A model generated the notes under the pieces. That model did not search any database. It was not told the DNA's origin and saw only the letters and a program-made list of their open reading frames with translations. A stretch of DNA of 64,000 nucleotides from assembly GCA_963693085.1 (NCBI GenBank), contig OY856412.1:341695457-341759456 (forward strand). The letters are read 5' to 3'. Positions 22,596 to 34,538 of the stretch are shown here, one piece after another. The number at the start of each line of letters is the position of its first letter. The stretch's first letter is position 1. The translations under genes and the position numbers were made by a program. This DNA comes from Alisma plantago-aquatica. Its lineage: Eukaryota; Streptophyta; Magnoliopsida; Alismatales; Alismataceae.

Positions 22596-24764
22596 TGATT
22601 GTCAATCCGTCTAGCCTAAGACGTTAAATAAGGGCGCTTGTTGGGAGGCAACCCAACTTTAGGTTCAAATTTTATGTTTGGTTATGTTCTTTTATGTTTA
22701 TGTACTTAGTTTTTGCTTAGGTTTTGATAATTTTTGTAAAAATGGTACCCTAACTCGTGTTTTGAAGTGTGCAGAATGTTAAGGTCGATACTATCGACAC
22801 CCATGTCGATAGTATCGAGTTTGGAGAAGTAAACGCTGAAGAAAAGTCGATAGCATCGACCCTAGGGTCGATAGTATCGAGATTCCTGAAGATTTATAGA
22901 AAAATTGGTGCCAGTAAAGTCGATACCATCGACCCTAGGGTCGATAGTATCGACACTTTTGAGTTTCCCGGCTTTTAGATGTGTCGATTCAACAAAATCG
23001 CTAAGTCTGGGTCGATACCATCGACCTTGATCGATGGTATCGACACCTGCAGGACAGCTACATAAAACAAGCCTTAAAAGGTATCGAAATGAGATTTTTT
23101 CGAACCGTTTTTGTAGAGGAAAGATGGATGAAGCAAGTCACGTCTTAGAACCACTAAGACACAAAAATGGGCCACAAAAAGGAGGGAGATAGCAAGCATC
23201 ACTTGGTCTACTTGAGCATCTGACCATCCTTCTTCACCACACTTCAAAGCGAATGGTACCGTTGTTCCACCTCTTAAGTGAGAATGTTGACTATGAGGCC
23301 ATAGTCATATTCAAGCTTAGGGGGGTAGATGGAACAGCTCTATCTTTTCTTTTGTTGTTTTTAAGTTTTTAGCATTGTTATTTGTTTCTTGCATTTTTAG
23401 TTTTGGTAGGATCCACGTGCTACCTAGTGTAACTGTGGATGTCGTAAAAGTTTGTCATCTTGTTGTTAATTCATGGGAAATTTAAGGGAATTTTGAAAAT
23501 TGTTGTGTTTTTGGATAGCTTGACTTGGTTGTCCTTGGGGAACTTATCCTACGAAAATGATTGATTATGTCAACTTTAAAACAACATTTCACACCTATAC
23601 TCCTTTTGACTCATGAAAAGTGGATAGTAACGGTTGTTTGAGCCTAACCTAACCAAATGATAATGAGACCTTAATTGGATGTAAGAGAGAGAACCCTCCA
23701 AACCACTACACAGGTCAGTAAGGAGGGACACATAATATCTTTCTAAGGTTCAGTCATTTAATCTTGTGATCATTCCACGTCATTTTTCCATAATCCACCT
23801 AAGAATTGGAAGTAAAGTGCAGTTTCAATTCCTTCTTGTGTGCATAGCATTTAGATAGGACTTGCATTGATATTTTCCATACGTTTGCATAAAAAAATAT
23901 AGGGATTCATGCACATTACCTTTAGGTGCATGCCATGTAGTTGCACTCATGATTTTCATGCATAAAGTACACCATGTATCTCAATTTTTCCTCAAAAGTG
24001 ATCTAAACTGTTCCATACCTTTGAAATATTGCAAAGATTTCCAAGCATGAAATAAAAGGCCCAATACACTTATCTCTAAGCAATTATGGATACGTGGGCT
24101 AAAGTGAAGAAAAAAATTCTGAAATTCTGAAAAAAAAAAGAGAATTTAGAAGGAAGTGGAATAAGAGGGAGAAAGGAACATGATATCACTCGCATTACAG
24201 GAAAATTGAGTACATGTGGCTTAATTATATTTCCATCTCATTTTGGGGTGGAAGGTTAGTGCATGCATCATTTCACCCAATTTTAGGCATTAGGGCATTT
24301 CTAATGTGCATTTGCATCATTTAGGACATTTTGTTTTATGCATGTTGAATTTGTACAATACTTCCAAGTTCTTCCATGAACCACCCATTTCCATCCACCC
24401 ATTGCTCAGATTGGTAGGCCACCGTGAATTTCTCCTCACTAATGATTATCAGGAGAACTGCTTCCATGTAGATGGTAGTTAGGGCGAGCAATGTAGTGTA
24501 GGCGATCACAAGATGCACCAATGCTGAATCGACGAGTTTTATTATGTTAACTGCCTTATGTGATAGTGTTCATCGGTTTTAAGGATAATTTCTCTTATGG
24601 ATGATTATTGTCGCCTTTAGGGTAATTACTGTTCTGTGGTTAGAGAAGGCCGGTTTGAGAATGTTCAGTGGGAGTCACATGGGATGTTGGGTTGGTGTGT
24701 TGATTTTTAGTTGACATCTGCAATTCTATTCTAAGGACTAGTTGCTCGAGGGTGAGCAATGTTT
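22596..24764 (+). other. Non-coding 3' internal region of the Gypsy element
   Basis: No pol motif is found on either strand. A hairpin GTTGGG-AGGCAA-CCCAAC at 22,640-22,657 lies within the phrase GGGAGGCAACCC, which I recall as recurrent after coding regions of plant Gypsy elements (not verified). The GTCGAT array follows at 22,784-23,044. The remaining 1.7 kb shows nothing I recognise. Confidence 0.7.
22784..23044. repeat. Internal array of 8 inverted-repeat words GTCGAT-NNN-ATCGAC
   Basis: Four pairs start at 22,784/22,805, 22,846/22,867, 22,919/22,940 and 23,011/23,030, spaced 21, 21, 21 and 19 bp. Centres are ACT, AGT, AGC, AGT, ACC, AGT, ACC and GGT. Most second copies can pair with their first. 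The last copy begins ATCGAT. The word matches that of the LTR array but the centres differ, so this is not a simple copy of the LTR array. Confidence 0.93.
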
Positions 24765-24779
24765 AAGCTTAGGGGAGTT
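24765..24779 (+). promoter_or_regulatory. Polypurine tract
   Basis: AAGCTTAGGGGAGTT lies immediately before the 3' LTR, as expected for plus-strand DNA priming. Confidence 0.8.
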
Positions 24780-26393
24780 TGATGCGATGATTTTGAGTCG
24801 CATTTATAGACCTTTTTCATATGTGTTTTATGCTCTAATTAGTCATTTTTATGGATAATATTGCATAATTCACTCATTTCGGTCTTTGCCATCATTTTAT
24901 GTCAAATTCCTTTAGTTGTATCATTTTGAGCATTATTTATCATATTATCATAATTTGTGTGGATTTATTTGGTCTTGTTTTGGAATTTCAGGAAAAACAA
25001 GTATCTGCTTCCGTCGATACCATCGATGGAAGTCGATACCATCGACCAAGCCACAAGTTGCCAGGCGAGAAGAGCAGCGCAGAGTCGATACCATCGACAC
25101 ACAAGTCGATGGCATCGAGATCCCTTCAGGTTGCTGGCAAGGAATCCGTCGATACCATCGACCCAAGTCGATGCCATCGACGCATGGAGGCTACAGCGTC
25201 GCTAAACGACAACAACCGATGCTAAAGAGAGTCGATACCATCGACCCAAGTCGATGGTATCGAGATGATCACAAGCACTCAGACAAAAAGAAAAGAAGGC
25301 TGCCGCTAATACGTTGGATCGATACCATCGACCCGCGTCGATGGTATCGACGCCGGCAGATATGCGTTGGATTCGTTTTGATCTCAATCGGACAGTTGGA
25401 GTTATTTGACGACCTAATTAGGGACTTATACCTAATGACGGCTGCCGGGAGGAAGGATCATCTCATTTTTGCATTGCACGAGTGCCGAGGAAGGAGAAAA
25501 AGGAGAACGGAGACCAGAAGCTCATCCTTGTCGATCCGGACGCTGCCGAAGACGAATTCCACCACCGATAGGCGGGGAAGCTCGTGTTCTACGCAAAGGA
25601 TCCACCGGTTCTTCTCCGTTCAGGGGTTTTCCCACTTGTTTCACGTTTTTCTTATGAATTCCCCTATTTCTACCATGTATTCGTGTGAGATGAACATGAG
25701 AGGCTAAAACCTTCTATCTTTAGGACTGGGAGTAGCCCGAGAATGCATTGTATGACAGTTTTATATTAATAATTCATATGTTCTCTCTTAAATCCTTGGT
25801 ATAGTTTCGTTTTCTCTATATATTGTTATGCTTGATCACCATAATAATAACTTAATGCCCTTAATCACTTCGACAGAAGGATTAACGGTTGAAAAGAGAC
25901 GAAACCTACATTAATCGATAAATCCCTTGACAAAGGAGGTGTAAAATTAATGGTGGAAACTGAGAGATCGTTCGTAATGAACTTAGTTTAGGGGAATGAT
26001 TACTACGACGGTGGAATCAACCTAAACCTAAGTAGTGAATTACACCACGACAGTGGGTAATTCTATTTTCAGGCCACTACCCGGATAGAGAGAGAAGACT
26101 GAGGAGTTCTATGAAACCTAATGCAATGTTGACCCGCGGTGAAACCGCAATCCTAAAGATACCCTTTTGAATTGATTAAATTAACCTTTAATCGATTGTT
26201 TGCTTTGTTTTATTTTTATTTTCTTTTAATTTCGACAACAAACCCAACTTTGTTATCCGGCCTAGCTGATCGCAATTAGTTAGTAGGAGTCACCAACAAT
26301 TCCGAGTATCCCTGTGTTCGACTCGGGCCTCACAAAGGCCTGTACTACTCGACGCGTATACTTGCGTTTTAGCGCGTAGTAAAATACACGTCA
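24780..26393 (+). repeat. 3' LTR of the Gypsy element
   Basis: Same borders as the 5' LTR. It is 19 bp shorter because the first cluster of the array has two words here instead of three. Confidence 0.95.
25013..25351. repeat. Array of 10 inverted-repeat words GTCGAT-NNN-ATCGAC (3' LTR)
   Basis: Copies start at 25,013, 25,032, 25,084, 25,105, 25,148, 25,167, 25,231, 25,250, 25,318 and 25,337. Pair spacing is again 19 or 21 bp. Compared with the 5' LTR, one 19-bp unit is absent and two copies have a terminal substitution. Confidence 0.95.
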
Positions 26394-26398
26394 TGAAT
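26394..26398. repeat. Target site duplication TGAAT (right)
   Basis: Matches 18,427-18,431; the solo-LTR sequence continues directly after it. Confidence 0.92.
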
Positions 26399-27736
26399 CT
26401 TCTCTCACATGTCAATATTTTGTCCCTCCTATGATTTGATTCAAAATGGTATCAAATCTTCCCATTTTCTCACTCTTTATTCATAATCCCCCATTTCTAG
26501 GGTTTTCGGGTTGAAAGGAAGAAGAATATGGTGATTTACTAGGGTTTTGATATGAGTTTAAGATTTTTAGAGATGAGCTTCATTTTAAAGGTGTTTTCAT
26601 ACCTTAGGGTGAGTATATACTTTCTTTAAACAGTAGATTGCATGAAAATGAGTTAAATGATCAATAATCTTTACTTGTTTTTTATGCGACTATAGATCCT
26701 AAATTGCCCTTTTGACCTAGCTTTTGCAAGATGATATGAAATAAGATTATTTCTCTATTGTCATGGATTCCAGTTGATAAATCATACTAGAAATGCATAC
26801 AAATTATCTAAATGAGGCTTTCTAAAGTAATTGCAGAGTTTATATGAAAATAGTGAAATCAAGGGTTTTCGACTATGACTAAATTTGTTATATAATTGAA
26901 TGAAGAAGTTTGTCTAGTTGAATCTCCTTGGTTACAAAAGATTGTTTTATCTGAATGCATAGTACACATAGGTCAGATAAGATCTTGTATTTTATTTGAT
27001 GATATCAATGTTTGCTTGATATATCAGTAAAGAGAGTGAAATCATAAATGAATGAAAAGTTGGAAGTTTGTGAACATATTCATGAATTCAACAGATGTGA
27101 TTCTTTTATTGTTATAAATTCATTTATATAAGGATATTCTTGATGCATGATATTTTAATGAGTATCTTGCAAACCCTAGTTTAAATTCATACTAGGGTTT
27201 CATATGCATGACTGATTGAAATGAGTTATGTGATAAATTGAGTTTCTAGTTAAATATCATTTTATATGCATACACATTTTCATTTCTTATACAAAAATAT
27301 ATAGCAGAGTAAATTGACATGAAATGCATAAGTTGTTATGGTAATTAAAGAAAATAGAAAAGGCATTTCCCTAGATAGGGATGTCATTGATGCCATGCAT
27401 GAATTCAAGAAATGTTGAATGTAAATGTGTATATCATTAGACATGATATCTATTTGAACATATGTGAATTCTTTTATGTGCATGAGAAATGAGAAACCTT
27501 GAGAGAAGGGTAATCAGTATGTTAAACATCTAAGAAATGAGAAACCCTAATATAAGGGTAACCAATATGTTATGCATTCAACTAAGTATTATCAGTGAAT
27601 TCAGTCCAATAGCTCAAACTACAATACAAATAGTAGATGCCCTAATCACCGTAGAACCCTCCCAGGAGGTTTGTGTCGGGATGGGTGAAACATGATATGG
27701 ACTATTAGATATAGGAAGAAGCAGCCCGAAACTGAG

Positions 27737-27741
27737 TATCT
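27737..27741. repeat. Target site duplication TATCT (left)
   Basis: Matches 36,753-36,757 on the other side of the Copia element. Confidence 0.92.
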
Positions 27742-29957
27742 TGTTGGTTTTTAGGGGAGACAGAGAAGGCAGCGGAAAAAAAAATTCTCCTCCCAAACCC
27801 AGAATAAAGAAATCACGTCAACATCTATACAGAAGGAAGGATGGTTTGTAGAGGCGTACCTTGTCCTGAGGCTTGCTTGGCGACTTTACCTCACGGCTTG
27901 TGTGGTCTTCACCTCCGGTCTTGGACGGTGCCTATGCAGCTCCTGGTCTCATCGGGACTATCAGGATTGACAACTATCCTCTGAGCGGCAGAAGTCTCCC
28001 GCCTCTGAAGTAGTCCACACGGACCACCTGGAACTCCGATCTCCTTGTCCCACAAGGAATCAGAAGGAGTCACACCCTCCTGTCGGCGTACTAGTCACCG
28101 ACACACTCTCCTGCCACCAGTCCTTTTTCTGCAGTTGTCTTTCCCTTATTGTGCCTCCCTTATCGGGTAGCACTTGCTCGGGCTCTCTCTCGGTTACCAA
28201 AACCAGAGAGAATGAAAACTTTGTAGAGCAACTTGTGTACTTAGTTGTTGCCTAAGAAGCCCCCACTACCCCTGTATATATAGGAATGTCATGGGACAGA
28301 GTTCTCTATCCCAGGTAATGCAAGATTAAAGCAGAAGTAGAAGGGTTCGAGATTTTTCCACAAAACAACCAACTGCGCCACCTGAACTGGTCGTTTCAAG
28401 CATGAAACAGTCAGTTGGGGACCTGAACCGATCATTTCACACCTAAATTGATCGGTTGGAGCACCTGAGCCGATCAGTTCACTTCCCAACCAATCGGTTC
28501 GTGGTCCTGGTCCAACTCAAATTGACTTTCATATTTGTTTCCGATTAATCAAATATTAATCCTTATCCAAATCGAATTTGTACAAGTGAAACAAATTGTA
28601 TTTGCAAAATCGTCTTCTGACTTTCCAAACGATTTCGGTTGGACCGGTTGAGCTGATCAGTGCAACCCTTGAACTGGTCATCTCACCTTGTCTTGAGCCG
28701 ATCGGTTCATCACATGAGTCGATCGGTTCACGAACCTGTGCCGATCAGTTCATCCCATGAGCCGATCGGTTGGGGCAGCAGACTATGCAAATGAGTCAAT
28801 TGCAGTTTCAATCAATCTGATACTCTAATCAATTGGTCCAACACCTTAAACACTATGATATTGAGCAATCAAATGATTGAGTGTTTAATTGAACTACTAA
28901 ACCCCTTTAGTAATCAATCTAAACATCATTTGTGGATAAACTCCTCTTCCAGGTTAAATCCTATGTGTGTGACCTTGCAAGTCCATTTCACATTGGAAGT
29001 GAAAGTCGATAACACTTATGACTTCACAAGAAAAGAGTGGTGCCTAGTCACACAGCAGTGCTACCCAAGTGAAAAGCAAAGTTGGAGAACTTTCAATCCT
29101 ACAATCTGTGAATTGTGTTACAACGAATGTATAATTCCTTTGTCACTGATATCCCGAATGAACTCAAAGCATGGAATAGTCATCCTGTCAACGTTCATTC
29201 ACTTTCTTGATCTCAGAGTAGATTGGAGGAGATATGCATGACATCAATATCGCATATTGATTCACACATGTGTGGGAACACCTATCTCAATCCTACTCAT
29301 CAAGTGACCATGGATATCAAACTCCCTCAGGAGGGACAAATCCCATATCTATCACTCACCCCTCAAAAGCCCCATGTGTCAAAGCCACCCAATCATCACC
29401 TTTATAACAACCCATGTTTCAGGACTGCATTTGATGATATCAAAGTGTGCCCAATGACATGTGTAGAGTGTAGTGATTTTAGGTCAAAGAATCACACTCA
29501 CCACCATCACTATGAGAACTGATTGTGACTACCATGCCATGGTTCCATGTGTCAAACTCATGGTGGGTCTATCTGGTACACTTGTTCTCTAACAAGTACC
29601 TATGTGTTTGGTTTGATATCTCCATATCATGACTAATGAGATTCTGTCATCAACCAACACCACAATCTAGTCTTGTGTGTCATTGCTATCTATCTACCTT
29701 CCACAATGACATCCGACTAGGGACATAATAAGAATGTACAAACTCTTAGCATCTGTTTGATATCATCAATCAGGTCCTCAACCTGAAAGAATACGTCATT
29801 GAGTACTGTCATTCTTTAAACATTCAATATGTTCTACCATTATCTCATATGATCGAACCAGAAAGAATTGGAAGCTTGCCTTTGATGTTTATCAAATCAA
29901 TCTTAATGTATCCCACCAATCATCCCATGATTGGCTCTCAGGGCATACATACCTATA
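27742..29957 (-). repeat. 3' LTR of the Copia element (2,216 bp)
   Basis: Matches 34,539-36,752 throughout. The minus-strand TATA box is at about 28,275-28,282 (TATATATA context). Two palindromic-word clusters lie upstream of it at 28,383-28,500 and 28,635-28,773. Its first two bases on the minus strand are TA where the other LTR has TG. Confidence 0.93.
28383..28773. repeat. Array of ACCGATCGGT-type palindromic words (3' LTR)
   Basis: More than ten variants of AACCGATCGGTT occur, half-sites included. The best copies are GAGCCGATCGGTTCA (about 28,695) and GAGCCGATCGGTTGG (about 28,759). They fall in two clusters separated by about 130 bp of ordinary sequence, starting about 100 bp upstream of the TATA box in the direction of transcription. 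Confidence 0.85.
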
Positions 29958-29972
29958 GACTCCCACTTGCAC
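29958..29972 (-). promoter_or_regulatory. Polypurine tract
   Basis: The minus strand reads GTGCAAGTGGGAGTC directly before the 3' LTR. AAGTGGGAG is typical of plant Copia polypurine tracts. Confidence 0.75.
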
Positions 29973-32307
29973 TGCGATCCAATCACCCTTGAATCATATT
30001 CATAGTGATTTTCAAACATGTTCCACATGTCACTGTACTCTAGTGCTAACATAGTGAGTTATGGAAACACTTTGCCAAAGTCGGTATTAATTGCATGTCT
30101 CTCATCTCTTCGTTGTACGTCACACGTATGAGATGGAGTTGCCGTAATATGCGATCTAGTATTCCTTTGCTAACCTTTAGCCACATTGCATGACCAAGTA
30201 CACCTAACTTGTCATCAATGACCGGAATAACTATACGTTCATCTCATGAACTTCCAGATCCATATAGTATCCATTGTTGTTCTCTAACACATGGATATAA
30301 GGCATTTCCTTTTAAAACATCTTTATTGGAATGTTTCCATTTATAAACACACATTCACTTTTATATATCCCATACATATTCTATGATTAATTTTCTGTCC
30401 TTTTCAGAAGTTCGCATCAGTGTAACTCTTTACAATGAACCCTTCCTTATGTCCATAGAACTAATACTTCTCAAGTACTTATCAAGTTCTCATGGTATTC
30501 CAGTAACCCTTACTGGAACTAGACAGACATCCACTCGTCATGTCCCACATATGAGTTATCAGGATGAGCATATCATATTGTCATGTCCTACATACAAGAT
30601 GATAAATGCATTTTGTTCTTTCCATGTCCATACATGCAAGATGATGGGATGATTACATACATGATAGATCCATATATATTCTTAGTGTTCCCATTCTTCA
30701 TAAGAATTGAACACTTGGCCTTGGGGTACTAACTTCATAGATAAGTTTTCTCCCACTCAATCTGTGCACACTGAATCCTTCAGTATAGATTGCCAATGTA
30801 TGCTCTCTCTTTTCAGGTGAAGAGTTTTTCAAGATCTATCTCTATAGATCTCTATTCCTATCACATAGGAAACGTCTCTATCTTCCTTAAAGATAATTTC
30901 CAGTTTGGATTTCGATTCTAGAACATCTCCATTTCACATCAACATGTGGAATGCCAATACACTCCCACGAAATCACAGATCCCTTCTTTATCTTTGACAT
31001 ATCAGTCAAACCCTTTGACTATATCATCAAAGTAAAGATCCAGCTCTGAGTTGCTTGTACTCAATCAATCACATTGATTAATCCATTATAACTTATAGTC
31101 TTCATTTTCATTAATGGATTCATAAAACTTATAGGTTGTGTCACGTACAAATCCTTGTTTTATTCCTCATATGAATGTAGTTTTAGTATCCATATGTCAA
31201 ATCTTTTAGTCATTAAGTTGCAATCAACAAACATCATCCTTCTCAAAATGTTATCCATGTGTCTTAACACTTAAGACTCATTCACACTTATGGATTTCAT
31301 CCCAATTGGTGCTACCATCAAGGTCATACCATATGGTTCACATAGAAGTCATTTAGGATGTAATGGTCATAAACCATAACTCAAAATCCGGTTCCTGATA
31401 TTTATCTAGATAGTTGACTCATCACATGATCAACTCGTCACATAGATAATCGAGGTGTATCTGTCAAGGATATATTCTTAATGTCCTTTATTAGTGTGGG
31501 GTATTCTTTATTTAAGAAGAACTTAGTTATTTTATAATCATCCTCTAACTCCTTAGAGTATGACTCCTTGTTGATTTAGACATCACCATGCCTTAATCAT
31601 GAGTTCACTATGATACACTATCATAATCACTCATAAGGTTCTCAAACATTTGGTCCAAGTATTTCATTCATTGATCTCATCAAGAATTAACACTTTACCA
31701 AATTCGTACCTCATCTATGATATTCTTGAACACTTCAAGATATTCATATTGGTATTTCTCTAAACACCGATTGAAGTACTAGAATTAACTCCAATACGTA
31801 TGTAAATACATCACATGTATTACATCTAATAGGATAATCATTCTCCCACTACCACTAGTGAAGATCGATTAATCATGTCTAAGAGATTCATGTCTCTTAC
31901 TGGTTCTTTAACCAAAAGAGTCTAGATTTATCCATTATATGGAATCTAGAGATGAATTTCTCATGATAATGCTAATTTGATCGTTTGAGTTATCAACAAC
32001 ATTTAGGTATCATTTTATCTTATGCATACCAAGTACCACAAGATAAACAAGGTATTGTCACAAAGATTGAAACATCAACTTTATTAATTACTATCATTGT
32101 CATAAAATATGCAAAAATAAAGTGTTTCTATCCATTGGCAAATATGAAATAGTGGTTCATAACTCTATCACATGCCTTCAAAGATGAAAATAAACTAAAG
32201 TACTCCTATAAATGGCGGAAACACTTGCCCCGTGTATTGAGTGATTTACACTTTATATCTTGGTATCATATACCTTAAAAGTGTTATAAGTTTATTTCAT
32301 GACACCT
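29973..32307 (-). other. Non-coding 3' interior of the Copia element
   Basis: About 2.3 kb where pol would be expected. No integrase, RT (YVDD) or RNase H motif is visible on the minus strand, and the frames are short on both strands. Confidence 0.65.
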
Positions 32308-33161
32308 TCAGGTGGAGACGTCTGTTGCCTCCTTCTTCTTTAGTTCTTCCAGATGTAGTGGGCAATTCCTTTTCCAATGTCCTGGCTTTTGACAATGGTG
32401 GCAATTGCCTCTCTTGGTCACACCTCCCTTGGCCTTGAGAGTTGAAGACGACTTGGGTTGCTGGCTAGCATCAAAACCTTTCTTAGCTTTTCCCTTGCCC
32501 TTGCACTTCGACTTGCCTTTCTTGTCACTGATCATCATCACAGACTTAGGCTTGCATTCTCCATATGTGTCTTGGCTATCCTCAACATGCCCAACAACTC
32601 TGTCAACAGCTTGTCAAAGTTGTTCATGTTGTAGTTCATCACAAACTGACTGTAGGATTCTGGCAACGATTGCAGTATCACGTCAGTAGCCAACTCTTGG
32701 CTCAGGGGAAATCCCAGTCTCGTCAGGTTCTCCACATACCCAATCATCTTGAGTGTGTGAGGACTAATTGGATCTCCTTCTGTCATGATGCACTTGAACA
32801 GTGCCCTAGAGACATCATATCTCTCTTACCGTGCTTGATCTTCATACATGTTCTTGAGATGCTGAATCATCTCAATGACACCCATGTTCTCATGTTGTCT
32901 CTACAACTCGTGATTCATGGTGCACAACATCAAGCACTTTGCATCAATGGCATCATTAGAATGCTTCTTATAATCATCCCTTTCTTCCTTTGGTGCGGTA
33001 GGAGCAAGTTCCTTTGGAATTGGAGTATCCAGGACATAGAGCTTTCACTCTTGAGTGAGAACAATTCTCAATGTCCTAAACTAGTCATGGAAGTTAGTCC
33101 CATTTAGCTTGTCCTTTTCAAGGACCGATCACAACGTAAAGTGATTGTTGTTTGTTGTCAT
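32308..33161 (-). pseudogene. Copia gag, broken
   Basis: The start MTTNNNHFTL is followed by EKDKLNGTNF and FRTLRIVLTQERK, the opening of plant Copia gag. The UBN2-type core continues with SLPESYSQFVMNYNMNN, and a CCHC zinc knuckle (CHHCQKPGHWKRNC, about 32,410) lies near the C-terminus. Stops occur soon after the start and at several later points. A frameshift near 32,540 separates the core from the knuckle. Gag would coat the RNA genome in virus-like particles. No protease or polymerase frame follows. Confidence 0.88.
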
Positions 33162-34524
33162 TTGTACTACAAAAGGAAATATATGCAATTTAGTCCAAAA
33201 GTCCATTTTGAATTATTTTGATTGATTTGAAAGGTTGACGATATAATTAGGACTTTAATTAATTATCGCTCCTACTATTTTATTAAAATTGATATCCCTC
33301 ACCATCAATTTGGAAGATTGCGGCGTACAATCTTCTAGTGGGTCAAAATCCATATTTCATCAAGTCATGAGTCAGCTTTGGCTGATCACCCACAATCTTA
33401 ACTATTTAGGTAGGCAATCATGCCAATTGCATCATATGCAACTCTTGATGAATGAACATGCACAACACCTTGCCATGAACATTCTGTGCCTCTGAGCTTA
33501 GATGCTCTAAGAATCACCAGTTAAGTCTAACCCAAAAGCCGACACGATAAACATGCACCCTGCTTTGACAGAACTTACATGTTTACCCTTCACACTTCCA
33601 CGAGATAGACAGTGCACCACACTTTGGCGTAACCTACGTTTGGTCGATCAAGTTTTTCATGTGTGCTGCTAATGGAAGGCATAAAAGACTTAATATGGAG
33701 ATGAAGGATTTGGTTTTATAGGTACATATACATATCCAATCACCACAATACATAATATGTATCATATACATGCTATATCCCACAGAAAACATGTGAAACG
33801 ATAAAAGCGATGATTATGGCCATCCTAATGTGATTCCTTGAGCCAAGAGGAATCACGGTCATCTAGGTCTACATCACATGTAATATGTCCATGATGAAGT
33901 GATATAGCCATCCGAGTTGATCAACTAATCACATGAATGACCTGCTCACCCTGGCCGGTCGTCTGGGTGCCACCAGACGATCGGTTGGCTCCTCCAACCG
34001 ATCGGTTCTCCTGGTCATCTTGCATCTCCTCAGGTCGCCACCCACTCGTCTCGCTCCTCAAGTCACTCCTTGAACCGATCGTCTTAGTCGTCGTCAGATG
34101 GTCCTCCGTTCTTTGACATAACAAGAAATAAAAGATCTATCCTATTTTTCATTTGTACTGGGAAACCTCGAGTTACATTCAGGGGGAGCAAAGGTAGGAA
34201 ACAAATCTCAAGTTATCTCGAGTTACATTAGGAATAAGGAGGTAGGGAATCAATGTGCAGACCGAGATGCAAGCAACCACATTCAACCAAGCACACATAC
34301 ATGGTTTATTGGCCATAACCACACTATACATCCACCACAAAACTCGTTTAAGGGTGACACGTATCGAGTGCATTAATATTACATATCATCTATGTATATT
34401 GGGATTTGTAAAATTAGGATTGGGCATGCATAAAGCCAATTTTATTCGCATCGTATGCAATAAATAAAGGTGACAAATCAAAATCGATCACATCGATAAT
34501 CCTAAAGTATAGAGCAGTTGACGT
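33162..34524 (-). other. Leader of the Copia element between PBS and gag
   Basis: Non-coding. It contains at 33,950-34,085 further copies of the palindromic word seen in the LTRs. These include a perfect hairpin: CGATCGGTTGG (33,978-33,988), loop CTCCT, CCAACCGATCG (33,994-34,004). Confidence 0.75.
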
Positions 34525-34537
34525 GGATCTGATACCA
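34525..34537 (-). promoter_or_regulatory. Primer-binding site (initiator tRNA-Met type)
   Basis: The minus strand reads TGGTATCAGATCC one base after the LTR end. Confidence 0.85.
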
Positions 34538-34538
34538 C

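Larger units (their letters stand above)
18432..26393 (+). mobile_element. Non-autonomous Athila-like Gypsy element, 7,962 bp
   Basis: The element has a 1,633-bp 5' LTR, a primer-binding site, a gag-protease frame, a long non-coding 3' region, a polypurine tract and a 1,614-bp 3' LTR, flanked by TGAAT duplications. By eye the LTRs differ at roughly 40 positions plus one 19-bp repeat unit (about 2-3 %), so insertion is fairly recent. No reverse transcriptase, RNase H or integrase is present, so it would need these in trans. It lies inside the solo LTR, whose sequence continues uninterrupted on the other side. Confidence 0.95.

Noticed and set aside
18665..25351. CRISPR-like array
   Set aside because: Words are short inverted repeats with 4- or 6-bp gaps in a plant LTR element; there are no spacers of uniform length and no cas genes.
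28855..29522. Open frames of 99-128 codons in the Copia LTR
   Set aside because: They run plus-strand in an LTR of a minus-strand element, differ between the two LTR copies and have no motif.
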